From Umbilicaria muhlenbergii (Eukaryota > Ascomycota > Lecanoromycetes > Umbilicariales > Umbilicariaceae), in the NCBI GenBank assembly GCA_000611775.1, contig KK106981.1, positions 1,979,507 to 2,043,506 on the forward strand: DNA of 64,000 nt, given 5' to 3'. Below are positions 1 to 13,344 of the stretch, one piece after another. The notes beneath the pieces were generated by a model. The model ran no database searches and was not told where the DNA came from. It worked only from the letters and a program-made list of their open reading frames with translations. The translations under genes were made by a program, and so were the position numbers. Within the stretch, counting starts at the first letter, position 1, and each line of letters starts with the position of its first letter.

Positions 1-54
1 CTTACCCACGCCGGGAGTGCCGGTGATGATGATGTTTGGGCGATGTCTGCCCAT
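1..54 (-). CDS. FAP7: FAP7 / adenylate kinase isoenzyme 6 homologue, N-terminal end only
   Basis: Only the first 18 codons lie in the window; the gene runs off the left edge. Read on the minus strand from the ATG at 54-52, the protein begins MGRHRPNIIITGTPGVGK, an N-terminal beta strand followed by a P-loop of the form GTPGVGK. That start is characteristic of Fap7/hCINAP, a P-loop ATPase with adenylate-kinase-like activity that works with uS11 (Rps14) in cytoplasmic 20S pre-rRNA maturation. The identification rests on this short but distinctive stretch, so another small P-loop nucleotide kinase is possible. The gene is divergent from the P450 gene and shares its roughly 600-bp upstream region. 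Confidence 0.75.
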   Translation of the reverse strand, partial: MGRHRPNIIITGTPGVGK

Positions 55-651
55 GATCGGGTAGCAAAAAATATACGGCGAAGGGAATCCGACCAAGAGA
101 TGAAAGCGGGAGGTGGGTACCGCCTTCTCGAGCTGAAGTTGAGCGTGCTGGGGCTCGGGCTGAACATCAAGCGAGGCTGCCCTGGCAGTTACCTCGACTT
201 GCACCTGCACTGTTCTACCTCGCACTGTCGTTCAAGACGGTGATATCCAAGGGCCCATCACCAGTCATCTCTGCGGCTGCCGCTCTTCAGAGGTATCTAT
301 CACACTTTGTAGCTCATTTTTCGAAATTACGAGACATCTTTGCTTGGATTTAGTCCTCCTTTCAATGAAGAGCACTCTTCATCGCCTATTGCCTTCTCCC
401 TCGTTCCGTATGAACGGCCCGAAGGAGTCATAAACCGTACTACTCTCTAGCCTAGCTAGAGCGATGCTTGGAACAATGCAGGTTCCAAGCCGAGCTTGAG
501 TCGCAGTGGTCGTCCCTCTGTTGCACAACCTTAACTGACTGCATTTCGCGGATCTACCAGATCTCATCAAAAGTCACACAATATCTCTCAATCTCACAAT
601 TTCAGGAAACAACCCTTCACCGCGAGCAAGGTCACTTCACAGCATTCTGAA
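55..651. promoter_or_regulatory. Divergent intergenic region between FAP7 and the P450
   Basis: This 597-bp stretch separates the start codons of two divergent genes, so it must hold both promoters and 5' UTRs. The short open frames in it match no family I know. I see no RNA gene, repeat or clear TATA box. Confidence 0.5.
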
Positions 652-2607
652 ATGGACTGGCTTTGGCACAAAGCGTCTACCAATTCCGTAGCTTCAGCGG
701 TGTTGGTGTTGCTTGTCCTAACAGTATGCTGTACTCGAGTCTTGAGCGGCATTGTTGGGAAATCAAAGCCTCTCAATGGCGAAGGGCTACGGAGCGTTTT
801 CATGTTGCCGTACTGGATTCCCCTCTTGGGTCACCTTCTCTCCTTCGTAGCCAAGTTTGAGGATTTCTTGCAGCAGGCGAGGTACGTAGTACACTGACAC
901 TGCCCTACTGGCGGAGTAGGTCCATTGACGCTCCTCTAGCTACCGAGCATCCCATGGCATCTTCTCCGTGAACTTGGCTGGTTCAGTCCATAACGTGATC
1001 TACACTCCTTCACTAATCCAAAGTATATTCCAGCAGCGGGCGCCCATCATGAATTCCGAAGCTATCAACTGGTATATCATAGTCAATGTGTTCGGCGGAG
1101 ATCGAAGACGCAAGAAAGAGAACTTCGCCGCTTTCGAGGATCTGCATGCTGCCGTCAGGAACAACCTTCTACACGAACCAGCACTATCCAACGCCGTTGA
1201 TACAACCGTTAAGGCAATGCAGGCAGAGATTCCCAATTTGGTGTCTTTCTGCCAAAGTCCTGTAGATCAGAATCTTTGGGAACGGGTTAGCTCTCCGATC
1301 ACATTCGCGAGCGGTAATGAAGCGACGGGAAGTCCGATGGTTGTTGAAGTCAGCCTTTTCCCCCTAATAAGAAACTTTGTTGGCCGTAAGTGCCCTTCAA
1401 CCCGCCCGAAGACAGAAGCATTGCGGAGTTCCTAATGAGGTACCCGCAGACCTATCAATGCCCTCCTTGATGGGCGAAGCATTCATGGAGTACTACCCTA
1501 CTGTTCTAGATGACATTTGGGCTCTTGATGACGCCTTCAACTACCTCGCCATCGGCTTACCCCGGTGGTTTCCCATTCGATCCGTAACGAAGGCGCACCT
1601 GGCACGTGCTAGACTCAACGCAGCGCTAGGAGAATTCCACGACGCCCTTGACATGCTCGCTGCAGGTGGGGAACCGGGTTTAGAGTGGAGGGACTTGACC
1701 GATGTCAGCCCAGTGATGAAAGAAAGGAATGCCGCTTGGCGCGCCCATGGGATCGCTCCCAAACAACGAGGACCGGGTGACCTGGGCATTCTATGGGCGT
1801 AAGTCGGTGCACTTTTTTCCATGAGAAAATCGCAGATGTCTCTGACAGCTTGTTCTTCTTCTTCGCAACAGAATGAATGCGAACGCAAACAATCTGGTTT
1901 TCTGGATTTTGGTGCGCATATGGGCAACGCCGGGACTGGTAGAAAGGGTACGGGAAGAAACCATGCCATCTGTCTCCATCTCACAGCCAACACAAGCCTT
2001 CGGCATAAATGAGCCGCCGCGCATGAAGATTTCCCTTGCGGGCTTGCTCAGAGAATGTCCGCTTTTAAAGTCATGCTACCTTGAGACCCTCCGGCTCGAC
2101 TCCAGGCCAGCGTCCGTGAAGAAAATCGAGCGGAATTTCGTCATCAGGGAGACTAGTCAGGACGTTCGTCCGGGAACACAGCCGGAGTCTTACTTGCTCA
2201 AGGCTGGGACGTATGTGAACATCCCCCATGCCGTGCATCAGCTAGACCCAAGGTTCTTCGAGGACCCCACCGTCTTCAAGCCGGGGAGGTTCCTCGTCCG
2301 GAAGGAAAAGGAAAAGGAAAAGGAAGGAGGAAAGCAGCGGCAGCAGCAGCAGCAACAACAGGAGATGAGCACACAGGCCGGCACGCTAAAACCCTGGGGC
2401 GGGGGCTCTTCGATGTGCAAGGGGCGGATGTTCGCCGAGCGGGAGGTCTTGGCTTTCGTGGCGGGGATCTTGGTCATGTGGGACATGGAGCCGGTAACGC
2501 CGCGCGGCTGGGTGGTCCCGGAACACCGAAAAACGACCGGCGTGGCAGTACCGTCGACTGATATGCGCGTCAGGCTCCGGCAACGTCAGCTCTCTTCAAA
2601 GGGCTGA
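652..2607 (+). CDS. Cytochrome P450 monooxygenase (CYP7/CYP8-like fungal type)
   Basis: A membrane-anchored heme-thiolate monooxygenase; substrate unknown. Exons 652-881, 940-1385, 1450-1798 and 1872-2607 (introns of 58, 64 and 73 bp) join in frame to 586 residues, somewhat long for a P450. Residues about 13-32 form an N-terminal membrane segment. The I-helix lies at the exon 3/4 junction (WAMNANANN, about 341-349), the ExxR motif is ETLR (413-416), and the heme loop WGGGSSMCKGRMFAERE carries the ligand Cys at about 523. The I-helix resembles the WAxxAN type of the CYP7/CYP8 clan rather than the usual AGxDTT. Residues about 485-504 are a Lys/Glu run followed by a polyglutamine run between the meander and the heme loop, an unusual place for an insertion. 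A TGA lies just upstream of the chosen ATG. No biosynthetic cluster genes flank it. Confidence 0.85.
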
Positions 2608-3036
2608 TTATCGTGTGCGCGCTAAACGGCCTTCCTCCCGCATTCGAGTGCCGCATGCGTGGACCGGGGGAATTGGATGTAGTCAGGGCTTTCCTTTCCT
2701 ATACAGTCATTATCGTTGAACCACAGCCGAGCCGGAAGTTGCGTGGCCACACCACACCGCTTTCTCGCCTCTCCATGTACCGTACGGAAATGCCGCGCTA
2801 TACGCAAATGTAGGCCGTCGCGTTTTGCCATGCAATGAATATACTCAACCCACACGCCTACCAAACCCTTCAAAACGCCTTCCCGTGACGCTTTCCCCCA
2901 TTACCTTCGTACAAGACCCTTCTACCACACCGCGAAAACCGCCACATCCTACGCCCTCCAACCCGCCCCGGGTGGAAGTCGCGAGGTTAACCTGCCGATA
3001 TCAACGGCAATTCTGACGGGACAGGGGATGTGCTGC
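2608..3036. other. Convergent intergenic region, no gene seen
   Basis: This 429-bp stretch separates the 3' ends of the P450 (+) and the ZUP1-like gene (-). The short open frames here look random. It should contain the two 3' UTRs and terminators; I could not pick a specific signal. Confidence 0.5.
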
Positions 3037-4763
3037 TTACTGAAGGATCTCAAAGCTCTTATATTTCCGCAGATACACATCGCCTCGACGATATGCCTTC
3101 AGTAGCCTCTCTGGCCGTCCCGTGCGGAACCTGGTGCCTATCAAGCGACACACTCCGGGCGAAGGTTTGAACATGGGATCGAACACGAGAAGGTTACACT
3201 TGCCACTTTTCCGCCTTTCAAACCCAACAATTGTCAAGGAATGCCCTAAAGAATATCAGATGGGTTGTGGGATGAAGGGTCCAAACTCCAGACCTACCTG
3301 GATGTTGAAAATATAATGGTGGCAGTGAAGTGCGGCAGACTTTGGCGAATGGATCAGCAGCAGCTCCGCTCAAGAAATAATCTTCGACGGCTTGCAATAC
3401 TCGATCGTGTGTGGGCGCTTGTTCATTTGGGTTGAAGGCACTAGCGTCGCAGCTGGGTAAATTCCGTCAGAACCAGGTGATCAATGACTGCGGGGATAGT
3501 AGCCCTACCCGATACCAAGACTGACCATGAGCGCTTGAGCCTGCGAACGGCGTTAGCAAGCACAATCACAGAAGCAGTAGGAGCAGCGACATCACGAGTG
3601 TGGACCGTGGAAGCCTACCTCTGGTGTGCCAATATACTTCCTGGTGCCCCTGATCCCTCCCGTCTCGATCCTCCCAGTACTGTTGATGCCTTGGTCCCAA
3701 GCAGCTTCGATCATATCTTGCAGATGGAGAATGGAAGGAATTCGACCCGAAAAATGCTCGTACCCTAGCGATTTCGTTGCTTGGATGAAGGAGACCATCA
3801 TCTGAATGTTGCGATAGCCGCAGAAGCCGCCTTCACGGGACATCTTGACGACGTGCTGCACGTCGGGGTGGCACAGGTAAACCTGCTCCAGGGATTGGTC
3901 CTGTTCGCAAAGCTGTGCGATAACACGCATTATACCGCGAGTCTCGTTGGCCACAGTCTCGACGCGGATCAGCTGCCCGTTCGGCCCGATCTCGTTACAT
4001 ACACTGATCCTGGCACCACGCTCGAGCTGCATGCGAAGCCATGATGGCATCTGGTCTTCGTGAGCATGGGGCCCTAGTTCATTTTTCTGCTGATCATTAG
4101 CACCGTAGGTTCCCGACAGAAGATCGGAAGCGCTGGACATACACCTAGCCTTCGGACGGTCGCATGCTTTGCCTTTGCCGTCTTTGACCTGGGTTTGGAT
4201 GATGATGACGATGATGACGTTGAAGATGTGCCTAGGAAGAAGTCCTTCCAATTACTGCTTCCTTGATATTCTCTGTGCTTTGTGTGACGCGGGCGGCGTT
4301 CAAGCGTATTGTCAGGGGCGGACTTGGCCGTGTAATTACGGAGAGCATCCGGCAAATCGACTGAGAATTGGTTCTGTAAGCCTTGAAGCGGAGCCTTGTC
4401 GCCATGTAGATAGATCACACCATCACGCTGGTGCGGTTCGGCCTCGTCGAAGGCCATACCCTCGTCTTGATGCAGCTCCATATGGTTTGGCAGTTCCGTG
4501 ATGGTGACGGCTTCGCCGCACCGATGTGGGCATTCGACGTACTCTTCATCATCTTCAGAAGGTACGTCGGTCGTGCTTGCACTTCGACTGTCGGCTTCCG
4601 GAAAGGGGCGCGGGTCGACGTTCTCCTGCGTCGCAAGGAAAGGAGACTCTCCATTTTCCGGATGGCAAAGCTCTACGTGTTGCATGAGAAAATAGGAGTC
4701 ATGATCGGAAAACGGACAAAAGGGACAAGTGCAAGGGGTAGCCACGTCCATGGTGGGCTTCAA
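3037..4763 (-). CDS. ZUP1: ZUP1/Mug105-type deubiquitinase (peptidase C78), two N-terminal zinc fingers
   Basis: A cysteine peptidase of the family whose human (ZUFSP/ZUP1) and fission yeast (Mug105) members cleave K63-linked ubiquitin chains. Five exons join in frame: 4763-4143, 4089-3619, 3540-3509, 3452-3298 and 3245-3037 (495 residues; introns 53, 78, 56 and 52 bp; exon 2 could start at 4086 instead). Zinc finger 1 is C13-x2-C16-x12-H29-x4-H34; finger 2 is C78-x3-C82-x11-H94-x3-H98. A Ser-rich linker (about 180-195) follows. The peptidase core has Cys297 in GGFCGYRN, His428 in PGHSLTIVGF and Asp449 in LLVFDP. From memory the human triad is C360/H491/D512; spacings of 131 and 21 residues are the same here. 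Exon 3 is a 32-nt micro-exon. Role in this fungus, probably genome stability, is inferred from the family. Confidence 0.88.
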
Positions 4764-5731
4764 AACGACGATGAGTAAATAAATGCTTTCGTGAAATCAA
4801 GGCAAATGGAAAGGCGGTTGTTCTCGTCTATCTGCCCGTGATGTGGAGAAGAAATAGAGAGGACTCAGGTTGCAGAGGAAAGGTATTTATGACGAGCATA
4901 CACTGCCAAAGCGGTAGGTCAAAGACAATCCAGTTGTTCAAGGTAGTGGCGAGTGTGGATGTGTAAATTTGCGCCCATCCTTTGGCTTTGGCTTCATGTA
5001 TAGACCAGTACTATGCCTGCCGGGGAAGATACGATGAAGAGGAATAGCAAGAGGAAGAGGAGGATGTGAGGAAGTGGAAGGAGGCGTAGAGCATCAGCAC
5101 GAGCACGAGCGCGAGCAAGTGCCAAGGTAAAAGATTCACATCTCCATATCCGTCGTTCACGCCTTACGCTTCAGACTCTAGGCTTCAGGCTTCAGGCTTC
5201 AGCACACGTGAGCGTGGCATGCAGCCTGGTAAGATGGCAAGGCACGAGGCTGCCGTCGCTGCCTTCGCTGCCTTCCTTGGGGGCAAACTTGACGTGGTAC
5301 TCGCTTCCGCCTGCCGCCTGCCGCCTTTGCGTGCCAGCGTCTCGGCGCGATCGGCCAGACGGCCTATCACACCCGTCATTTCTGCCCATCACGCCCAGCA
5401 CGCCCAGCTCGCCCAGCTCGCCCAGCTCGCCCAGCTTGGGAGCCGAACAGAACACACATCGACGGCCCACAACCCGCCATCTGCAACTGCCAATGTCTGT
5501 AAGGATCATGTTCATCTGCCCGTTATTATAACTACGGTCACGGTCATGCCCACCGCCATATGCCATCTTCCTGCTGCATCTGGCTCAAGAAGCCCCATGG
5601 CATATGGAGAATTTCCCCTTTCTCGTTTGCAACGCTGCTCCTTTGATTTGAAGCAGGCCATGCTGCACACACGGCTCTGTACGCTCTGGGTCTTGTGCAA
5701 TCTATGCTAAGACGCTCTATCTAACGAATGC
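4764..5731. other. Intergenic region with short simple repeats
   Basis: This 968-bp stretch contains the promoter of the ZUP1-like gene and the 3' side of seryl-tRNA synthetase. It has several short tandem repeats: GGCTTCA units near 5,180-5,202, GCCGCCT-like units near 5,310-5,330, and GCCCAGCTC/GCCCAGCAC units at about 5,393-5,438. Open frames through these repeats have low-complexity translations and I do not regard them as genes. Confidence 0.5.
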
Positions 5732-7488
<1,757 letters not shown>

Positions 7489-8608
7489 GTTGAGTAGGTC
7501 GGTGGGAGCTTGTACACAATGCCCGACCTGGTTCTCTCCAATCAGGTCTCACAAGTTAGAGAAATGCGATCGTCTAGCATGCCCGAGCAAGCTGTGATGG
7601 TCTGAATGACTGGATGACTGGACGGCTAGACGGCTAGACGACTCGAGGTCTAGTAAGTTTGATATTGGTTGAGTACTTGTACCTCCAAGGTATTTAATGT
7701 CGCCAAGGTTGACTCCTATGACTGAAGCAAAGAACGCGGATTGGAATTAGCGTGATCTACGGAGTAAGGTAGGCAAAAAGGTACAAGGGAGGTGCTAACC
7801 GGGCGAGAGCGGTGCTAGCTTACCCTTACAGGTTACCTTACTTAATTTACAGCGACTTTCGCGAGCTCCTGGTGGCTTTCTTCGGCTTGCAGCTTGGAAG
7901 CCTTGGGACCCAAGGGGGGCTCGAGGGGGCACTGCTGACGCCGACACTAGCTACGATAGGCATATCTTATCTTATCACCCGCGCCCAAGTCGAGCGTCCA
8001 GCTCCAACGCTCACTGCGGGGCAGGGCCACAGGCAGGGCCACGGGCAGGGTTTTCAGCCCTGGCATGTCCCCCAAGGTACTTGTACCTGAGGACGGGATC
8101 CATCAAGCAATGCAAAGCCATGTAGACTGCATTAGTCACAGGCATTGGGCACATCAAGCCAGGCGTCAACCCCTTCCTTGCGTCGTCATGCTTCACGGGA
8201 ACAACAACAACAACAGTGTCAACAACAACAGACGGCACGATGGAAGATGGAAGATGGGAGATGGAAAATGGACAATGCCATGTGCCTAGGGCCTCTGTTG
8301 CTTCGTCGCTAGCTCTTTGGTAGCAGCCATGGCGGCACGTACCTACTCGTGCCGCGGCACCACAGTGCTGACTGTCTGGGACTACGGAAATGGACCGCTT
8401 AAACGCCTGAAGAGCCCAATGGCCAACCATAGCCGTCTAGCTTTCCAAGAAGCAACACCGATACACCGCATGACCGCTATCGTACAATCTATCTTCGCCG
8501 GCCGAATGGATCCCAAGACACGCAAAGCAGTAATGCGAGGCCTCTCTTCTTTCGCGACGAGACCTGCTCTGGCCCCAAGGCGTCAAAGGTCACCCAACTT
8601 CATCCCGC
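7489..8608. other. Intergenic region, no gene seen
   Basis: This 1.1-kb stretch holds the promoter of seryl-tRNA synthetase and the 3' flank of the Rheb gene. It has a short run of GACTGGATGACTGGACGGCTA-like repeats near 7,605-7,645, and CAA-rich runs near 8,200-8,230. The longest frames on either strand have repetitive translations and match no family I know. Confidence 0.5.
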
Positions 8609-9405
8609 TCACATCATGCTGCATTTGTTGCCACCCGTCGGCTGGCTGGGGTTCTGCGATTTCTCGACCTCGGCGACCATGAGCTCAAAAGCCTTGGACA
8701 CGTTATCGTTCAGCCGGGCGCTGGCCTCGGTAAAACCGCACTTGAAATCTTCTGCCAGCTTTCTTCCCTCTTCCGATGCGACTTGTCGCTGCTCGGCCTT
8801 CAGGTCGCTCTTGTTGCCGACAATGACCAGCGGGACCCAGTCCACGCCCTATCACTCGACGTCATTATACTGAGCTGGAAACACCGACGGGCAATGCTGT
8901 ACATACGAGGTGGTTCAGAATCTTGTCCCGGATAATGCGAATCATGTCAAACGACTGCTTAGAAGCCACCGAGTACACCAGCATGTACCCATGAATGCCA
9001 ATGAAGTGTTTGGAGTTCAGGATACTATACTCGTCCTGTCCGTGCCCGCCGGTCACCCGTCAGATTGACCCTCTCTGCATGGGACCGTTTCGGGAATGCC
9101 GACTTACCTGCCCTGCCGTATCGACTATCTCCGTAGCGTAGTCCTGACCTTTATATTTGATTACTTTACTGAAGGTGTTCTCTATTGTAGGATAGTAGCT
9201 GTCGACGAAGTGGCCGTCAACAAATTGGACAGTAAGGGATGATTTGCCTACACGAGAGCACGTTAGCGTAATCCTTCAGACCTCCATTGCTATCCCTGCT
9301 GTTGTTCTTGTGCTTGATTCTTGCGCTTGTTCTTGTCCACTGCAGCTTACCGACAGATCGACTGCCGACAATGGCCATCTTCCGCTGTTTCGGAGGCGTC
9401 GGCAT
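8609..9405 (-). CDS. rhb1: Rheb-family small GTPase
   Basis: Ras-superfamily GTPase that activates TORC1 and is held inactive by the Tsc1-Tsc2 GAP in fungi and animals. Four exons (9405-9351, 9247-9108, 9035-8907, 8848-8609; introns 103, 72 and 58 bp) encode 187 residues, close to human Rheb (184). The P-loop GSRSVGKSS (14-22) has the Arg/Ser pair typical of Rheb in place of the Ras glycines. The effector loop contains YYPTIENTF, switch II starts DTAGQ (61-65), and the guanine-specificity motif is NKSD (120-123). The C-terminus is the farnesylation box CSMM (184-187), so the protein should be membrane attached. The first intron splits the P-loop codon. Start is the only in-frame ATG that gives the expected short N-terminus. 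Confidence 0.93.
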
Positions 9406-10196
9406 GGTCGTGAGTGTTGGCGCGTCCGTCAGTCGGTTGATGGCGCACTGTGCCCTGCTGCTCGTCTCAATACGCAATGCAGCTGGATACAAAGATTGAG
9501 CGTTCTAACAGTTACGACAGACTGAGTAGAGTTTCTCAACCGGCAATTACGTAACGTAGAAGAATCCCTGGGCCCAAAGGATGGGAAAAAAAGGTAAATA
9601 GATGTCGTGTTGTTTTCCGGTGCGTCCTCGAGATCAAGGGCTCCGGAAAGACATAAATATTATCCGCACGATTGCTGTTGCCATCTTTTCGCGCTGCCTG
9701 CCCAAAGAGGCGGTGAGCCATTGCGGCAGTAGAGCGTTGCGCTGCGCATCGAAAGTGCAGAGAGCAGAAATGTCCTTGTTCATTGTTATTGTTGTCGTCG
9801 CTAACCCGAACCGTAAATGCTTAATCTTATAATGCAGGTCTGGAAGGCAGGAAAGCAGCAAGGTAGCAAGGTCGAGCGGCATATGGAAGGTGCTGCGACG
9901 AGGTCTTCAACCTGCACTCGTCAGGATCACTGAGATGGCTAGGAAAAGCGAGAAGTTCAATCACGCGGATGGGGTATCTAAGACTACATAATGTTCGCGC
10001 TCTGATGCGTAGTCCGTATACTCCAGTGGCCCTCCTCGTCCCGGTGTGGCAAGATGTGCCGCGTGTCCCGACTCCCCATGCGATGAGTCCAGATCCTAGG
10101 TGCTACCCCGGCAAAGATGCCCGTAGACATATGGAGACAACGCGTAGGACTGCCTTATCTATGCTTGCGCTCCCGTGCCCAGACAACCGCAACGCC
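9406..10196. other. Intergenic region between rhb1 and wpl1, no gene seen
   Basis: This 791-bp stretch is the upstream region of rhb1 and the 3' flank of wpl1, which lie in tandem on the minus strand. It has no recognisable RNA gene or repeat. The short frames do not look coding. Confidence 0.5.
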
Positions 10197-13100
10197 TTAT
10201 GCTTGCTTGTCCACCTGCTTGAGTCGATTTACAACACTCTGTAATCGCCCGACGAAGCCAGCCTTGACGTCGATCTCCTCCCCGACTTGACAAATCTGGT
10301 CATCGACCTGCCTGTGATAGTGCAGAAACTCTTCCACTGCATCAAGCAGCTGCTTCAACGTACCGCCCCGGAGCCGAGACCGTACCCGCTCTCTAATCAC
10401 TCCGTCAATGCAGAGGTTGCTGAGGAGCACCGATAGATAGCCGAAGGCAACATTGAAACTCGTTTCTTCCTCCGATACGGCCTATGGAAGTCAGTACCAT
10501 AGTTCAGACTCGCTTGCTTCCTGCACTTACCTCGGCAGCTCTCTGCAGCTTGCGTTGGAACAACTGCAGAAGCGTCTCCAATGGGCTGTCGGTGTCGCGC
10601 TCGAAAGATAGGACCAGTCGACGGGCGTTGTCACTCCACTCTGCCAAGTTGATGAGGAATCCTAGGGAAAGAATCAGGTTATCAAGCAAAAGCATTTGTG
10701 TGTCTTTCTTTGCGTCGTCTGTCAAGGATTGAAAGTGAGAGCTAATGATGCGAAACATGACTCTAACGACCTCTGGTCGAGAGAAGGCTTCGCAAAGACT
10801 AGGGTTGTTGTTTGTGATGTTGAGATACAGTCTGAGCACCAAGGTTCGTAAGGACTCGAACATCTCCTCTGACTCCGGCCAGGTCTCGATGGTTGGAAGC
10901 AATCCAATCAACCTTTCAATTGTCTCGCTGGTCCACGCAGTCTCGCCACACATAACTGAAGTGCTGATAGTAGATGACTCCAAGGTAGAAATTGCCAGTT
11001 TAAGCACGAAAGTTTCGCTCGCGGTTGCTGAGGGCAATTGCTGCAAAGAAGCCGGCACCAACAGCTCCACCATACGCTTGATGGCAGTCTGTGACATTAG
11101 ACTGACTGTAGAACCTTCTTCTCTAACTTGACGCACCATGTACTCGAGGCATTGTATGGCGAGCACTCGAGCTGTCACCTTTGGAGGTGGACCATTCGTC
11201 CACAGAGACGGCTCCAGCAGTGATCCGCGCAGCTCGGAGAATTCCATTTGAGCGATTTTTGACATGTTATTGCGACGGTCTTTAGCAACAGTCGTGATAT
11301 CTAGATCATTGTCCAAAAGCCTGATGAGGAAGTCCACGGAGCGTTGCTCAATAACGTGATGATGTGTATCACTTGAATTTTTGCGAGCCACAAGGTAAAG
11401 CATGGATGCGGCGAGTAAGATATTTGACACGAGATCAGTGCTCGACTCGGTTTGTGCAATCAAACGATGAACTAAACCGTGGTCGACGAAACGGCGGCAG
11501 AATGTAGGTTCTTGAAGCTTGACTACCACAACAAGCAGCGCGCGACGCCGCACTGCGAGCGGCAGGCCTGTTGTCTCATCGAGATCATCGATGAGAGACT
11601 CCATCTCATTAGCCAAGCGCGCGTTGCCTCCAGCTTCGCGTAACTCATGAATACTTCGCACGGCGCCACCTTGCCCGCCATCACCTTCATCCACCTGATC
11701 CTCGACGAGAAGGTTTTGCTTCGGCACAAGCACGTCAGACCGCCTCCCCCGACGTCTCGTACCACCCCAGTTGTCTGTGCCCTGCACTAACGGCGCGCTG
11801 CACAAGGCTGCTTCGTCCAGGTCGCTTTCGGTCAGATATGACCGTTGGCGAGCGTACGTCACTTTGGGTCCTCCCCCTGGTAGCAATGGTACTAGCTGCG
11901 ATGGTTTCTGAAACAACTCAACACGCGTGGTCAGTGTAACGCTCTGTGTCTCACTCGTCAATAATGGCGACACATTGTTGTTATCATCTGCTGGGGAAAT
12001 TGGAGAGGTGTTGTCGTTGAATTCTGTGTTACTCATGTCCGCCTCCTGTTCGGAAATGCCGTCGAGTAAGCTGCATGCATATTTTTCCCCTTGCAGTTTA
12101 TCCACGAGCCTCCTGCGCGGCTGTTCAACAAATGTTCCGACTACAGTCTTGGCATGCTGGGTGCCTAGACCTAGAGAACGCTGCTTGGCCGATCTGGATG
12201 GCGTAAGGCAGAGTTCCTTAATGTCGAGACAATTAGGATCTGTTTCTTGGCTTCCATCTGTCAAGAGCATGGTCCATAACTCGCGTTGACGTGGCGTAGT
12301 TTTGAGGGCCCTAGACTTGTGAGATGGGGACGGCGTTCGCAGTCTAACGTTTCGCGTAACTGATGAAATGGCAGTCTCCTGGTCGACCCGCCCGGGGATT
12401 CTCCCTGGACTCGATGCTAGTGTAGGTTCTGCTGGGCGCTGGGTAACGTGATCTCGTAGTATGCAACTCTTGTGATTCAACCTCGGAGACTTGGCAAGCG
12501 CCGGTGACATAACCGTGGGAATTCTTTGATGACGAGTCATCGGTTCCGGCGTTGGCCCCTGCCTGGTGCGCGTTGTCCTTTGTACAGCCTCCCCATGTGG
12601 TCCCACAACTTCCTTAGTGGGAGTAGTTGAAGTGCCGCGAGAAGCTTTGGTAATCGACAGAGAATGTTCTCCCACGGTAGAAGCCCTGAGGGATCTTTTC
12701 TGTGCCCTGCTCACTCGGACTTCCCGATACTTTTGGTTTCGCTCGACCGACGAAGCCTTCCTTCTGCTCGAGACACAAGAATTCTCGTCTCCGGCCTCGG
12801 CTGCAATATGTCGTTGCAAGCTTGCATCGTCGTGGACAGCATCATAACTGTCCTGTATCGTAGATGGCTCTATCTTCCTCCGTTTCCTCATCGAGGCAAG
12901 ACCTAAGTCTTGCTCTAAGATCTGTTCGTCGCCTGAAGATGGTACATCGTAGACCTCTCGAGAATCTATAACTGCGCGCTCATCCGCCCGTGGAGGGGGA
13001 GGCAATACGATCCTGCGGAAACCAACGTCTGATTGATCATCTCCCCTTTTTCTTCCTAAGCTCCTAGACCTAGGGCTCCTTATGAAGACTCTGCCCAAGC

Positions 13101-13344
13101 TGGTGGCCGTTGTGCGAACAGAAATGCTTGGAGATATACTTCCAGCTTCAACCCCGTACCCTTGTTTGTGATCATCTTCCCAGGCACCTATTCCCAACGT
13201 TGGGATTGTCGAAACCACAGTAGGCTGCGTGTAGCCTGAGATCTGCCTGCGCGCTGCTTTGCCGTATGTGGCAATCTTCCGACGAGCTTTGCCGCCATCG
13301 ACAGGAGCCGGCATAGCTGAAAGCGAAGTTGCCATGCCCGTCAT
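10197..13344 (-). CDS. wpl1: Wapl/Rad61 cohesin release factor
   Basis: Nuclear protein that, with Pds5, opens the cohesin ring and removes it from chromosomes. A large exon (13344-10531) and a small one (10481-10197), separated by a 49-bp intron, encode 1032 residues. The N-terminal half is basic, Ser/Arg-rich and probably disordered. Near the start is TYGKAARR (about residues 26-33), which resembles the KTYSRK Pds5-binding motif at the N-terminus of vertebrate WAPL; that match is inference. The C-terminal half from about residue 560 is the helical WAPL domain, ending with a helix-rich segment around LLSNLCIDG and LKQLLDAVEEFLHYH encoded by exon 2. The gene is divergent from UPRT. Fungal Wapl proteins vary greatly in the N-terminal half, so family assignment rests on the C-terminal domain. 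Confidence 0.85.

Noticed and set aside
5208-5710. Overlapping open frames of 107-163 codons on both strands
   Set aside because: They run through GCCCAGCTC-type and similar simple repeats and give low-complexity translations in every frame.
7812-8682. Open frames of 70-140 codons on both strands between SerRS and rhb1
   Set aside because: No conserved motif, no plausible splice structure, and repetitive CAA- and GAAGATGG-like runs.
10745-12906. Several plus-strand open frames of 80-130 codons
   Set aside because: They are antisense to the well-supported wpl1 exon and have no family resemblance of their own.
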